A DNA stretch of 64,000 bases from Bodo saltans (taxonomy: Eukaryota > Euglenozoa > Kinetoplastea > Eubodonida > Bodonidae), in the NCBI GenBank assembly GCA_001460835.1, contig CYKH01002252.1, positions 1 through 64,000 of the forward strand. The letters are read 5' to 3'. Shown here one piece after another: positions 1 to 8,951 of the stretch; positions within the stretch are counted from its first letter, which is position 1, and every line of letters begins with the position of its first letter. Made by a program: the position numbers and the translations under genes. A model generated the notes under the pieces. That model made no database searches and was not told the origin of the DNA. It saw only the letters and a program-made list of their open reading frames with translations.

Positions 1-229
1 AATTGTTCGTTTGGTTTGCGTCGTTCTTCATATTCAAAAAAAAAAACATATTCCCAGTTGCTCATGTCGTGTCAAGAGTACCTAAGAGAGGTCTGAAGAG
101 GAGGATTGCTACAATATACTTGGCGCCGTAAGTTGCGTGCAACGGAGTCAGCTAAGCCTCTACTGAAGTTCTGTACTTTTGCACCAGGTTTCTTCTTGTA
201 TGATTTCCTTCATGCACTGTGGTTTCAGG

Positions 230-266
230 TTTTCTACTTGTTTTTTATTGTCACAATTATGAAAAG
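230..266 (+). promoter_or_regulatory. Probable trans-splice acceptor for the PPR-like gene
   Basis: A T/C-rich run (tttctacttgttttttattg) is followed by the AG at 265-266. In kinetoplastids the spliced leader is joined at the first AG after such a tract. The AG at 227-228 is an alternative. Confidence 0.4.
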
Positions 267-291
267 AGTTAGCTGGGGGTCCTGAAATTGC

Positions 292-324
292 ATGGACCAA
301 GGAAACACAGGATCATCCCCGTAA
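292..324 (+). promoter_or_regulatory. Short upstream ORF in the PPR-like gene leader
   Basis: ATG at 292 opens a 10-codon frame (MDQGNTGSSP) ending in TAA at 322-324, 43 bases before the main ATG at 368. If the leader is spliced at 266 this is the first AUG met by scanning ribosomes, so it could lower translation of the main frame. Confidence 0.35.
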
Positions 325-367
325 AGTTTTGGGAGCGCACTTCATTCTGAGTCTTTGCACACCGACT

Positions 368-3300
368 ATGTTGAGACCGCGCCAGCATTCCATCAACTTG
401 TTTAAGTCATGTGTACGTGCATCTCTTCGAACTTGCTCCTCGAACCTGAGTCAACACCCCCACGTTACCTCATGGCAGCGGCTCAGTATCGAGCCACTCA
501 CTCGTGCAAGCCGTGATGAGGTGAAGAAGTTGACTCGTCTCACAACATTTTCTGCCGATCGTGCGTTGATATTGCAAAATCCCAAGAATGCGGCGACCAT
601 GTGGAACACGATCACAAAACACAAGCTACGCATCGTTGAGTACCGACCATTGCTTTTTATGAACCTGGAGGAGCTCAGCGGGGTCTTGCCTCAACAGGAC
701 TTTGCAGAGCTTAAGCATCGTATCAAGCTTGAGCCGTACCTCGGTGCTCAGCACCTCGCATCGGTCTTGAACCGTGAAAGCGCTGGGCACGCAGTTGGAT
801 TGTGGTCGTCGTTTGAGACTGACCAAGAACTTATGAAGAGTTGCAGTACCCTGATTCGAGCAGCGCAAGTCATCCGCAAGAAACAGCTTGGAATGGTACA
901 ACTGACGACGTTGAAGGACGGAGAGAAGGATCGCGCTGTTGGCGAGCCCTGTGTCCTGCTCGGTCCCGCGGCGATGCGGCATCTGTGGCGCATTGCACAA
1001 TCCGATGCGTTGGAGCTGAGATTGCCAGCAGACCGCAGTGTGGAGCTGTTGGACTGGGTGGCGGAACGCGTTGTCCTGCGCCACAAGAACACGATTCCTC
1101 CTTTTATGGCAACACGCCTTGTTCACGAGCGTGCACTGGCATACGGCGCTTTTGGGGATTGGGATCGTGCATTATTGATTGTGAAACGTGAGAGCGGAGT
1201 GTTGCCTCACTTCGCCGCGGAGCATCGACGAAACTTTATGAACTGCTGCAGAGTGCAGCGCTCGTGGGAGTCGGCTCTATCCCTCACAATCAAGCCCAAG
1301 AATTCTCACAGCCTCACAGCGATGGTGCAATTCGCACCTTCTTGGGAGCATGCGGCTCGAGCAGCATCACATCACTTGGAGCCCCCAAAATTGGGGCTTC
1401 TTCCGACACAGGCGACAACGACGACGTCAGCTCTACTTCTCGCAGACGTCCTTGTGAAGCGGAGAGACGTTAGCTGGAGCGCAGCGTTGCATTGTTTGAA
1501 GCAGCAGTGCGTAGGGACTCCATCACCAGCTCAAAGGAAGGGCGAAATCCGGGTGCTTTTTAGAGTGCTGAACATCCTGTCAGAGAAAACGCCATACCCC
1601 TTTTCGAGCACCACCGCATGTGAGCTTTTCACCGCGGCAGCGACCGTGGAATCGGTCGATCACCAGATGCGCAACGAAAGTCAGCAACTGCTGTCTGCGT
1701 CACTGTTTCGCGATGGTCGGGTTGCTCTCACTCAATCAGTGTCGCTGTGCAGCCAGGGTCGCTGGGACATTGCAGTATCGCTGCTTGCCGCAGCGGCCCA
1801 CCAGGATGTTGCTTGCTCAGTCCACGACTACTTACGTCACACAGTGTTGAAAACTTCCGAGATTCACTCTGATGCAACGCTGTTGATTGCACCGCCCCCT
1901 CCGGTTGCAGCGTACCGAGAAGCTCTCGTCATGCGCGTGCTACCTACGCCACCCTCGACCAATTTGTCGGCTTCAGACGCCCTTCTTTACGATGCTCGAG
2001 TGTTGGCTGTTTGTCACTCAAAATCATGGTCAATACAATCCTTGAAGTTGATCAGTTTCCGAGAATTCATTCTCCGTCCCCACTCGTCTCTAGAGGCGCC
2101 GGAGAAGGGGCCTCAGGAAAACGACAATCTTGCGATTCTTGACTTCCTCTCTCCGAGAACGACGTCGATCATCTCCTCCTTGCAGTCTCCGTTGAACCCG
2201 TTCACCGCACTCCGCCCTACTTGCTTCTTCGTTCATAACCGGCGCGCAATGCTCCAATTGCTGCACTCCACAACACATCAAGATCGATCGAATTTCCGTA
2301 CGTGGCTCAACATGCAACACGATGCTACGGCTGTGGAGGACACTGTGAGACGTCACTTGTGGTCCACGATACTAGACCACATTCAAGAGCCTGGAAGTAG
2401 TAGCCACGAGGGGGCGCCGCTGGTTTCCACAAGCACATACCGGCGAAGTTTAGGAGTTGAAGTGAAACTCGATCAAATTCCAACGACTCCGTTGCAGTTT
2501 GCGGAAGCGCGTCAATTCCTCCGGCGCGTCACCAACGGTCGTGCAGATTCGCTGAACACATCTTCACCTATTGCTTCGACACCGTGGTCAAGGGCTCTGC
2601 AGGCTGCGCCCACCAGGGTGAACACGACGGATGATTGGCACGGACTATTGGTGTTGGTCATCCTGAGCTCAGCTGTTCGACAACAACAACAGCAACCTAA
2701 AAAAAGTATCTTGCCACCCCCGACAGGAGACAAGCAGGAGAGGCCACCACTCCCCCACAACGATGGCGGCACCTTCACGTTTGTTGGTTGTGAAGGCCGC
2801 CTCCTTCGAAGCACTGCCGCACTGTATGCTCGTGGTGCCATCAGCGACACATTGCCTTCCATGGTCCGTGATATTGGAATTCTCACCACACTTTCTGCGT
2901 CGCGATCTGATGATGTGAGCCTCGCAACGGTGTCCTCGATCATCGGCGCTTGGCCCTCCGAGGAGATCAAGAAGTTTCCTATGGCTGCATGCTTGGCCGG
3001 CTACGCACGGGGCTTGGAGGGGCAATGGGAATCGGCCCTGCAATTCTTCAGTCCGCACACTCCGCCGCTACAGCCTACCGGCGTGCACAGCTACGATGCT
3101 TTGATTGCTGCGCTGCGACTCCATCTCCGTGGTGTCGATTTACCTTTGAGTTGGGCTTTGTTCTGGTTAGAGTGCGCTCTCACCATCCCAAATCGTAACG
3201 CTTCATTCATGCTTGCACGGTACACGATGTCTCAGTATATCGCTTCATCAAACCTGCACGAACAAAATTCGAAACACGCTCAAAACACAGAAGATGTGAA

Positions 3301-5035
3301 GGGGATGTTCCGAATCCTCAGAGCAGCAAGAGTGGGATCGACTGGAAATTATAGATCACACGACGAGTTTTCTCGACTTGTTGATTTAGGTGATGATGTT
3401 GCGACTGGCCGACGTCTGACGACGGGCGAATCTTTGCGACTATCTGCAGCCCTGTATCTTGTGCGCACCAAGCAAGAATTTTTGCCACTAGCATCGCGTG
3501 TCGGCCGCCCGTTGGAAGCGCGAGAGATTCGACCCTTCGCTTGTCGTAGAATATTTACCATACTTCCTTGGGAGACGGCCTTGTCATTTTTCGCCGATGC
3601 AGATGCTCACCATGGGGGGAGGGATTGCGACTCATTGGCTGCAATCGTGGGGCGATGCTTGATCCCTAATGATGCGCTCACGCAAGTCGTACAGTTCGCC
3701 GGTGCCCGTGCGATGACCCAAGCGGCCGCTTTGGCCCGTGGCTTGTTGCTGCTGCGCTCCGGTGATACTCAGTCCATTGACCACGGTGTGCGTCTCATCG
3801 CGAAGTCGTTGTCCACCCACGACGATCCACAACAACACGGTGTTCGGCTCGGTGCTGTGGCTCTGCTACAGTTGGCGGAGTACACACTTGGAGCTGCGCT
3901 GACAAGTTCGGTGAGTGTGTTGACGGTTGCTAGTGCGGAAGCGATGCGAGACCTTTGTCGACGCGTGTGCGATAAAGAAGGACCCCTTTGGACGCGCGAC
4001 TGGAGGCGCTCATGCGACACAACTCCTTCGCTTTTGGATGATGACAGCGTCGATGTTGTCGATGTTGCTCCTCCTCTCACAACTAGTGATCCACACGAGG
4101 AATCGTTAGCCCCGCGCCGCGGAGATATCAAGCCTATCCTGATGGCAGTGTATGTTGCCTCTCGCTTGGCTCAAGCGAAGCAATACCCAATGCCAGCTTT
4201 CATTTCAGGTGGTGCGTTGCGACTTGCATCCCGCTATGGCGAATGGGGCGCTGCGTTACATTTTTTCACTCAACTTCGCAAGCCACGAGCGGATGAATGC
4301 GCGTTTCTTGCAAGCAGCATGCAGGATGTTCACTGGAAGCTTGCGTTAAAAGTGTACACACAGCATGCTCGGTTGCTTGCTGTTCGTCCCGATGTTATGT
4401 GTGCGGCACTACTATGTGCCACAGCTGCGGCACGGCGGATGGTTGACGGCGGCTACGACAATACTCCGCCCTCGACGGAGGAGAGTGCCGCTGCAATGGA
4501 ACCCGAGTCTATTGGTGTGTTGGCGTCAAAGATTCTTGAGAAACCACTTTCCGTGTTGGAGCGTATCCGTGACCTAGCTCGTGTTCAACGTGAGTTAGAT
4601 GCCCTGCTATCATTCAGTGCACGTGTGGTGGCCCCGAATGAGCAGCACACCATCGACGACGACTGCGTGGAAACTATTGCAGATGGTACAACGACACGTC
4701 ATCAACGAGGGGTCTCGATGTCAAGGTCACTTGTTGCCACATTTGATAGCCGCATTTCTGTTTGGAAAACAGCAATGAATATTCTATCGCTTGCAGTTTT
4801 AAGCTCGGATCCCATCTTTCACAACAGTGTCAGTGAGGAGCTTCATCACGATATTCGCGAATGTTTGATTGCCCCGGTGGAACGGGCACGCGCCGTGCAT
4901 GTAGCGTCGATCATAGTGAACTCTGACGCGGTGCGCAGCATAATTGGCTCGGACAACATCAACCGCTTACAGATGTGTGCAACAGATGGCGGCGATCTGG
5001 AAGGAGAAGATGAACAAGAAGCAGAAACCAACTGA
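368..5035 (+). CDS. Large PPR-like repeat protein, probably mitochondrial
   Basis: A 1555-residue protein. The first ATG in frame is at 368; the open frame extends a little upstream only through a TTG. The N-terminus (MLRPRQHSINLFKSCVRAS) is rich in Arg and Ser and lacks acidic residues, as in a mitochondrial presequence. Helical repeats carry the W-x-x-A-L signature common in kinetoplastid pentatricopeptide proteins: WDRALLIV near residue 264, WESALSL near 299, WDIAVSLL near 464, WESALQFF near 886, WETALSFF near 1067, WGAALHFF near 1292 and WKLALKVY near 1322. PPR proteins bind organellar RNA in processing, editing, stability or translation, and many kinetoplastid ones belong to the mitoribosome. 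The specific RNA or complex cannot be read from the sequence. It is unusually long for the family. Confidence 0.7.
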   Translation: MLRPRQHSINLFKSCVRASLRTCSSNLSQHPHVTSWQRLSIEPLTRASRDEVKKLTRLTTFSADRALILQNPKNAATMWNTITKHKLRIVEYRPLLFMNLEELSGVLPQQDFAELKHRIKLEPYLGAQHLASVLNRESAGHAVGLWSSFETDQELMKSCSTLIRAAQVIRKKQLGMVQLTTLKDGEKDRAVGEPCVLLGPAAMRHLWRIAQSDALELRLPADRSVELLDWVAERVVLRHKNTIPPFMATRLVHERALAYGAFGDWDRALLIVKRESGVLPHFAAEHRRNFMNCCRVQRSWESALSLTIKPKNSHSLTAMVQFAPSWEHAARAASHHLEPPKLGLLPTQATTTTSALLLADVLVKRRDVSWSAALHCLKQQCVGTPSPAQRKGEIRVLFRVLNILSEKTPYPFSSTTACELFTAAATVESVDHQMRNESQQLLSASLFRDGRVALTQSVSLCSQGRWDIAVSLLAAAAHQDVACSVHDYLRHTVLKTSEIHSDATLLIAPPPPVAAYREALVMRVLPTPPSTNLSASDALLYDARVLAVCHSKSWSIQSLKLISFREFILRPHSSLEAPEKGPQENDNLAILDFLSPRTTSIISSLQSPLNPFTALRPTCFFVHNRRAMLQLLHSTTHQDRSNFRTWLNMQHDATAVEDTVRRHLWSTILDHIQEPGSSSHEGAPLVSTSTYRRSLGVEVKLDQIPTTPLQFAEARQFLRRVTNGRADSLNTSSPIASTPWSRALQAAPTRVNTTDDWHGLLVLVILSSAVRQQQQQPKKSILPPPTGDKQERPPLPHNDGGTFTFVGCEGRLLRSTAALYARGAISDTLPSMVRDIGILTTLSASRSDDVSLATVSSIIGAWPSEEIKKFPMAACLAGYARGLEGQWESALQFFSPHTPPLQPTGVHSYDALIAALRLHLRGVDLPLSWALFWLECALTIPNRNASFMLARYTMSQYIASSNLHEQNSKHAQNTEDVKGMFRILRAARVGSTGNYRSHDEFSRLVDLGDDVATGRRLTTGESLRLSAALYLVRTKQEFLPLASRVGRPLEAREIRPFACRRIFTILPWETALSFFADADAHHGGRDCDSLAAIVGRCLIPNDALTQVVQFAGARAMTQAAALARGLLLLRSGDTQSIDHGVRLIAKSLSTHDDPQQHGVRLGAVALLQLAEYTLGAALTSSVSVLTVASAEAMRDLCRRVCDKEGPLWTRDWRRSCDTTPSLLDDDSVDVVDVAPPLTTSDPHEESLAPRRGDIKPILMAVYVASRLAQAKQYPMPAFISGGALRLASRYGEWGAALHFFTQLRKPRADECAFLASSMQDVHWKLALKVYTQHARLLAVRPDVMCAALLCATAAARRMVDGGYDNTPPSTEESAAAMEPESIGVLASKILEKPLSVLERIRDLARVQRELDALLSFSARVVAPNEQHTIDDDCVETIADGTTTRHQRGVSMSRSLVATFDSRISVWKTAMNILSLAVLSSDPIFHNSVSEELHHDIRECLIAPVERARAVHVASIIVNSDAVRSIIGSDNINRLQMCATDGGDLEGEDEQEAETN

Positions 5036-5259
5036 CTGCAACCCGACCGGCCGCATTGAATGATGGAAGTTGGGATGTGTGGGTATTGCATTTATTATAG
5101 GTATGAGCGTCGCATTTATGCTTCTTAGTAAAATCTCTCTTAATGTCGTCGGTAAGTTATTTTCAGCTTATCGCAATGATCTCCAAAACAACAACAAAAA
5201 AGTGAAGATCAAACTTCTCCACAAAGCCCGCAATCAACAAGACACTAAGATCGCAAGAC

Positions 5260-6663
5260 ATGCCACAAGCCAAGACGCTCCCCGCAGCAAAAGGTTATGA
5301 CGGCCCATTCAGTCTCTTTACACACGCACTTCCGATCATCGCGCGTGTGCTGGTCCGCCTGAGCTGCCTCGCAACGTTGAAGCTCGCGTTGATGTTGCCG
5401 TTCATTCGCACGCCATCTTATCACTCCAAGGTCATCACCCCAGACTTCATGACCAACGTGTTCCGTAGGAAGGGCATTCTTGGTGGTGAGGAACGTGTGG
5501 AGACCCTCCGTGTAGAGGTCATGGAGATGGGTGCCATTGGTGCGGTGGAGCGGATTTACATCACCTACTCCGGCCTCCGCCCAGACTCTCGCCCACCCGC
5601 AACGATGATTGCCAAGGTCCTGGGGACAAGTGTGAAGGATACCATTGTTGGCTCCTTGTGCCCATTGTCTGAGAACGAGCATCGTGCGTACACGCATGAG
5701 GTGTTCACTAAGAAGGTGAAGGGTTTGCAACCTTTGGTCTACCACTTCGACCTTAGCTTCTACGGTGTGGGATTGCTGCTCATGGAAGACTTGCGAGAGC
5801 TTCGCCACATCAAAAGTCGTGATGGTGCGTCACTTTCTGATCTGACGCGCGTCGTGGAGCTCTGTGCAAAGATCCACAGCCGCACCCTTAATCAAGTCCC
5901 TCGGCCGATGGTGCAGGAGTTCCAGTTCCACACATATTTGCTCGATCACATCAGCGGAACCAACGCAAACATGGCCCTCACCGGCCCTTGGAGTGAATGC
6001 ATGCGTGCTCATCCTCGACTTGCACACACCATGGAGCTGTTCCTCGACTATGACAACTCTGACAAGCTCTTTGTCAAGATGCGTGGATTTGGGTTCCGTC
6101 CAACGGACTCCGCTGCTCTCCCAAAGCCCTTTGCGTGCCTTATTCATGGAGACGTCAGACTGGATAACTGTTTTTTCGACGATAAGACAAAAACAGCAAA
6201 GCTAGTGGACTGGCAGGTGATCATGCCCAGGGCACCACTTCTTGATATCGGATGGTTGCTGATGGATGGAAGCGACGAGACTCTTTCCGTGCCATCTACT
6301 GAAGTACTCTGCTCTCTCCCGCTCAACGCCGCTCCCCCGCAAGAGGAAGCAGAAGCATGCCGCGCGTCTGTCAACGTGCTACTGACCGCATACCTCACCA
6401 CCATGTCGCACGAGCTATCCCAGAACACAAGCTACACTGGTGAACGCCCAACCATGGCGTACTGCCAGGATATGCTGCCGTGGCTGATGCTCAACGACGC
6501 GTTCTACATGATGGTCAGTGTCGCACAAATCTTCAAGTGTGACCCCAAAACAGACATGGCGAACCCAATCGTTCAAACGTTCTTGAAGTACGCCGATCGA
6601 TTGGAGTGGCTCCTGCGTGTGTTTGTGCCAACACTCGACTTCATCCAACAGAGCACGGTGTAA
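5260..6663 (+). CDS. APH/CHK-like (ecdysteroid-kinase-like) phosphotransferase
   Basis: A 467-residue protein starting at ATG 5260. It has the core of the aminoglycoside phosphotransferase/choline-kinase-like fold: LLMEDLREL in the hinge region (residues about 170-180), the catalytic HGDVRLDN (about residue 295, the equivalent of the Brenner HxDxxxxN motif) and LVDWQ about 20 residues later, in the position of the metal-binding Asp. Spacing and total length fit the EcKinase/CHK-like group, which phosphorylates small hydroxylated molecules with ATP. The substrate is unknown. A hydrophobic segment at residues 22-48 (HALPIIARVLVRLSCLATLK and on) could associate with membrane, which is not typical of soluble members. 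Acyl-CoA dehydrogenase-type APH domains are an alternative family label. Confidence 0.72.
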   Translation: MPQAKTLPAAKGYDGPFSLFTHALPIIARVLVRLSCLATLKLALMLPFIRTPSYHSKVITPDFMTNVFRRKGILGGEERVETLRVEVMEMGAIGAVERIYITYSGLRPDSRPPATMIAKVLGTSVKDTIVGSLCPLSENEHRAYTHEVFTKKVKGLQPLVYHFDLSFYGVGLLLMEDLRELRHIKSRDGASLSDLTRVVELCAKIHSRTLNQVPRPMVQEFQFHTYLLDHISGTNANMALTGPWSECMRAHPRLAHTMELFLDYDNSDKLFVKMRGFGFRPTDSAALPKPFACLIHGDVRLDNCFFDDKTKTAKLVDWQVIMPRAPLLDIGWLLMDGSDETLSVPSTEVLCSLPLNAAPPQEEAEACRASVNVLLTAYLTTMSHELSQNTSYTGERPTMAYCQDMLPWLMLNDAFYMMVSVAQIFKCDPKTDMANPIVQTFLKYADRLEWLLRVFVPTLDFIQQSTV

Positions 6664-7012
6664 TTCGTAAAAAGAAGCAGCTTCAATTCACATCTTTTGG
6701 ATTGTGTGAGTGAAAGGTGCTTTGGCGATGACGTAAGTAGTTGCGAGCGGTGCATCGTCTGGGCCTCCCCTCACGGCATGCTTACAAACATGAAGCCTTT
6801 CCCTTTCCCCCATCCATCCCTATGCACACTCAAAACATCGCTATGTGGCTGCATCGACGCGCCAACTATGTTACTTTTCTGATCAGATAAACCGATATTC
6901 ACCTTCATTCTGTGAAATAACAACCAGCTTCGGTTCTCTATCCACTTTGTTGCAAACATCCTTTGTATTTTTACTCTACAGTATTGTACCACAAATCAAA
7001 AACAAACAAAAA
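6664..7012. other. Intergenic region with splice acceptor
   Basis: No gene is seen. A C/T-rich stretch near 6800-6830 and a stronger tract (ctttgtatttttactctacag) ending in AG at 6980-6981 lie before the next gene. The first ATG after that AG is 7013, which supports the chosen start. Confidence 0.55.
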
Positions 7013-7720
7013 ATGTCAACCGATCAAACCTCCCTCGCCTCGCCACCTTCGCTGACACCGCTAGAAACTTTGGAACTTGTACGCAGTGAGCACGCCTCCG
7101 GGCGTGGAAAAAAGGTCATTCCGTCAGGAGATGGATACGCCTACGGGCCAATTTACGGCGTGACGGTCGTATCGATGCTTTCACCCTCATCAATAGATTC
7201 ATTTGCTGTTCCGTTGTTCCATGCGCTATCACAGAATGCCGAGCTCCACGGGAAGGTTCTTCTGTTGCCACCCGACTCGTATCACATGACTCTCCGAGGA
7301 CTTGAAGATTTGATGGGGGACACCTCGCTAGAGCGCCTTAAGGGGCTTGATGAAGAGTATCAACAACTTTTTTCAAGCTTACCAGTGGAAGTACCGTTTG
7401 TAAAGCCTGTGCTTACTGACTACGACTTTGGCGGTGCGGTGGTCTTTCTTGAACCTGCGTCGCAAGCGTTTGGTAACTTTCTAACCGCGGTACAACAAGC
7501 AACGGCGCAGCACTTGTCAGCGGCACTTCATTCTCAGACCTATCATGTCACCGCAGGGTACTACCTCACGCAAGACCCCGCGATGCGCCTTCATGTTCAG
7601 CGGATCGTATTTGAAACCGCTCGTCGTATTGCTGCGGACTCAACCAATTCTGAGCTGCAGCTGCTGACTCCTCGCGTGTGCTGGTACGACTCTATGAAGC
7701 GGTTTATGCCCCTGTTTTGA
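7013..7720 (+). CDS. 2H phosphoesterase-like protein (DUF1868 type), copy 1
   Basis: A 235-residue protein. The frame stays open upstream, but ATG 7013 is the first after the acceptor at 6981 and is preceded by an A-rich leader. Two H-x-T motifs define the 2H phosphoesterase fold: YHMT (within LLLPPDSYHMTLRGL, about residues 82-96) and YHVT (within QTYHVTAGYYLTQ, about residues 176-188). The LPPxSYHMT context matches DUF1868-type members. Known 2H enzymes open 2',3'-cyclic phosphates or related RNA and nucleotide phosphodiesters; the substrate here is not known. It is followed after 174 bases by a paralogue with the same architecture and near-identical ends (RVCWYDSMKRF), so the pair arose by tandem duplication. 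Confidence 0.72.
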   Translation: MSTDQTSLASPPSLTPLETLELVRSEHASGRGKKVIPSGDGYAYGPIYGVTVVSMLSPSSIDSFAVPLFHALSQNAELHGKVLLLPPDSYHMTLRGLEDLMGDTSLERLKGLDEEYQQLFSSLPVEVPFVKPVLTDYDFGGAVVFLEPASQAFGNFLTAVQQATAQHLSAALHSQTYHVTAGYYLTQDPAMRLHVQRIVFETARRIAADSTNSELQLLTPRVCWYDSMKRFMPLF

Positions 7721-7894
7721 TTCTTGATGGGTCCAGCTTCAACTGTTTGATGCTCTTTATTTTTTCCCCGTTCGAAACACAATTTTCCCTTGTCAAGGCA
7801 CCATCGATACACCACTGAATTTTGATTGAGCGATGCATTGTACGCCTCCTTAACTCCTTTTTGAAGCAAACCACTCCATACATAGTACAGATAG

Positions 7895-8656
7895 ATGACA
7901 CAAAGCAGTTCACATGATAGTGCTTCACATGATAGTGCTTCAAGGCAACTAGAAACCCTTTCACCTCAGGAACGACTCCTCGCACTACGTTCCATGCCCA
8001 AGTCCCGATCTCGACTGTACCAACACAAATCCGGCTTTGCGTTTGCACCGTCGTACGGCCTGACTGCGGTTCTCCCCCTCACTTTGCACTGGGTAGCGTT
8101 GTTTGCCGTGCCGTTGTACGACGCATTGTCAATGAACAAGGAAATTCATGACGCCATGCTGCTCCTTCCACCCGACTCTTACCACATGACGCTCCGAGGC
8201 CTCACTCGAGATCTCTTGCCGAGCGTTGAGATTCAAACATTGAAGGCACTTGATGATGCGTACTTGAGAATATTTGAAGGAAGTCGTGCGCAGATTCATG
8301 TGAAGCCTGAGCACCCCTACGCCGCTGGCATTGCATTGCTTGTGCTAGAGCCTCATGATGCGCTTCACAATTTGCTTGCCGCTGCGCAAAGTGCAACCTG
8401 CACGGTGGCCGACCTTGAGCCCGCTGAGCAAGAGTATCATCTATCTATTGGATACTTCATCACCCAGGACCGTGCGGCACAGGTTCGTGCGCAAGACATT
8501 GTGTTGCACACGGTGAAACAAATTTTGTCCGCCCATCGACAAAGTGTCGGATCATCTCCGTTGTTAGAGTTGTTGCCTCCACGAGTGTGCTGGTATGATT
8601 CTATGAAACGATTCCCGCTCATGTTTCCTGAAGGGGTTCCCGCGCCTCCGAATTAA
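7895..8656 (+). CDS. 2H phosphoesterase-like protein (DUF1868 type), copy 2
   Basis: A 253-residue tandem paralogue of the preceding gene, starting at ATG 7895. The two catalytic motifs are YHMT (LLLPPDSYHMTLRGL) and YHLS (EYHLSIGYFITQD), so the second Thr is replaced by Ser, which the H-x-[ST] signature allows. The shared end is RVCWYDSMKRF, followed here by a Pro-rich tail. The sequences between the motifs have diverged strongly, so the duplication is old or one copy evolves fast. The N-terminus contains a perfect 15-base duplication encoding SHDSA twice. Role as for copy 1: probably phosphodiester hydrolysis, substrate unknown. Confidence 0.72.
   Translation: MTQSSSHDSASHDSASRQLETLSPQERLLALRSMPKSRSRLYQHKSGFAFAPSYGLTAVLPLTLHWVALFAVPLYDALSMNKEIHDAMLLLPPDSYHMTLRGLTRDLLPSVEIQTLKALDDAYLRIFEGSRAQIHVKPEHPYAAGIALLVLEPHDALHNLLAAAQSATCTVADLEPAEQEYHLSIGYFITQDRAAQVRAQDIVLHTVKQILSAHRQSVGSSPLLELLPPRVCWYDSMKRFPLMFPEGVPAPPN
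7909..7938 (+). repeat. Two tandem copies of a 15-bp unit
   Basis: The unit ttcacatgatagtgc is repeated twice in succession, in frame, near the start of the second 2H gene. It encodes the repeated SHDSA of the N-terminus. Probably a recent slippage event in a disordered tail. Confidence 0.85.
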
Positions 8657-8951
8657 AGCCCTCTTCGATTTCATTTCTTATACACTCTCTTTTCGTGCTT
8701 TTTTTTTTTTTTTGAGCTGTACATTTTCGACAACGCTCGTTGACCTCTTGCGTGAATTGGTGCCGCTCCATCTTCGCACACAACGCAAATCATCAATCGT
8801 TCCTTCATCTCTTTCCTGTGTGACCGTGTGACTTCCACCGTTAGTTAATTCATGTGCGCTCAATCGCTTGTTTGGTGAAGTAAAAACATTCACACACACA
8901 TTACGAGAACAAAGGAAAACATATCAAATGCTGTGATTTCATTCCTGCTAA

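Larger units (their letters stand above)
1..367. other. Upstream spacer and leader of the PPR-like gene
   Basis: No gene is seen here. The stretch is T-rich on the + strand and holds a pyrimidine-rich tract with AG dinucleotides at 227-228 and 265-266, both plausible trans-splice acceptors, plus a short upstream ORF at 292-324. Any upstream gene lies outside the window. Confidence 0.6.
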
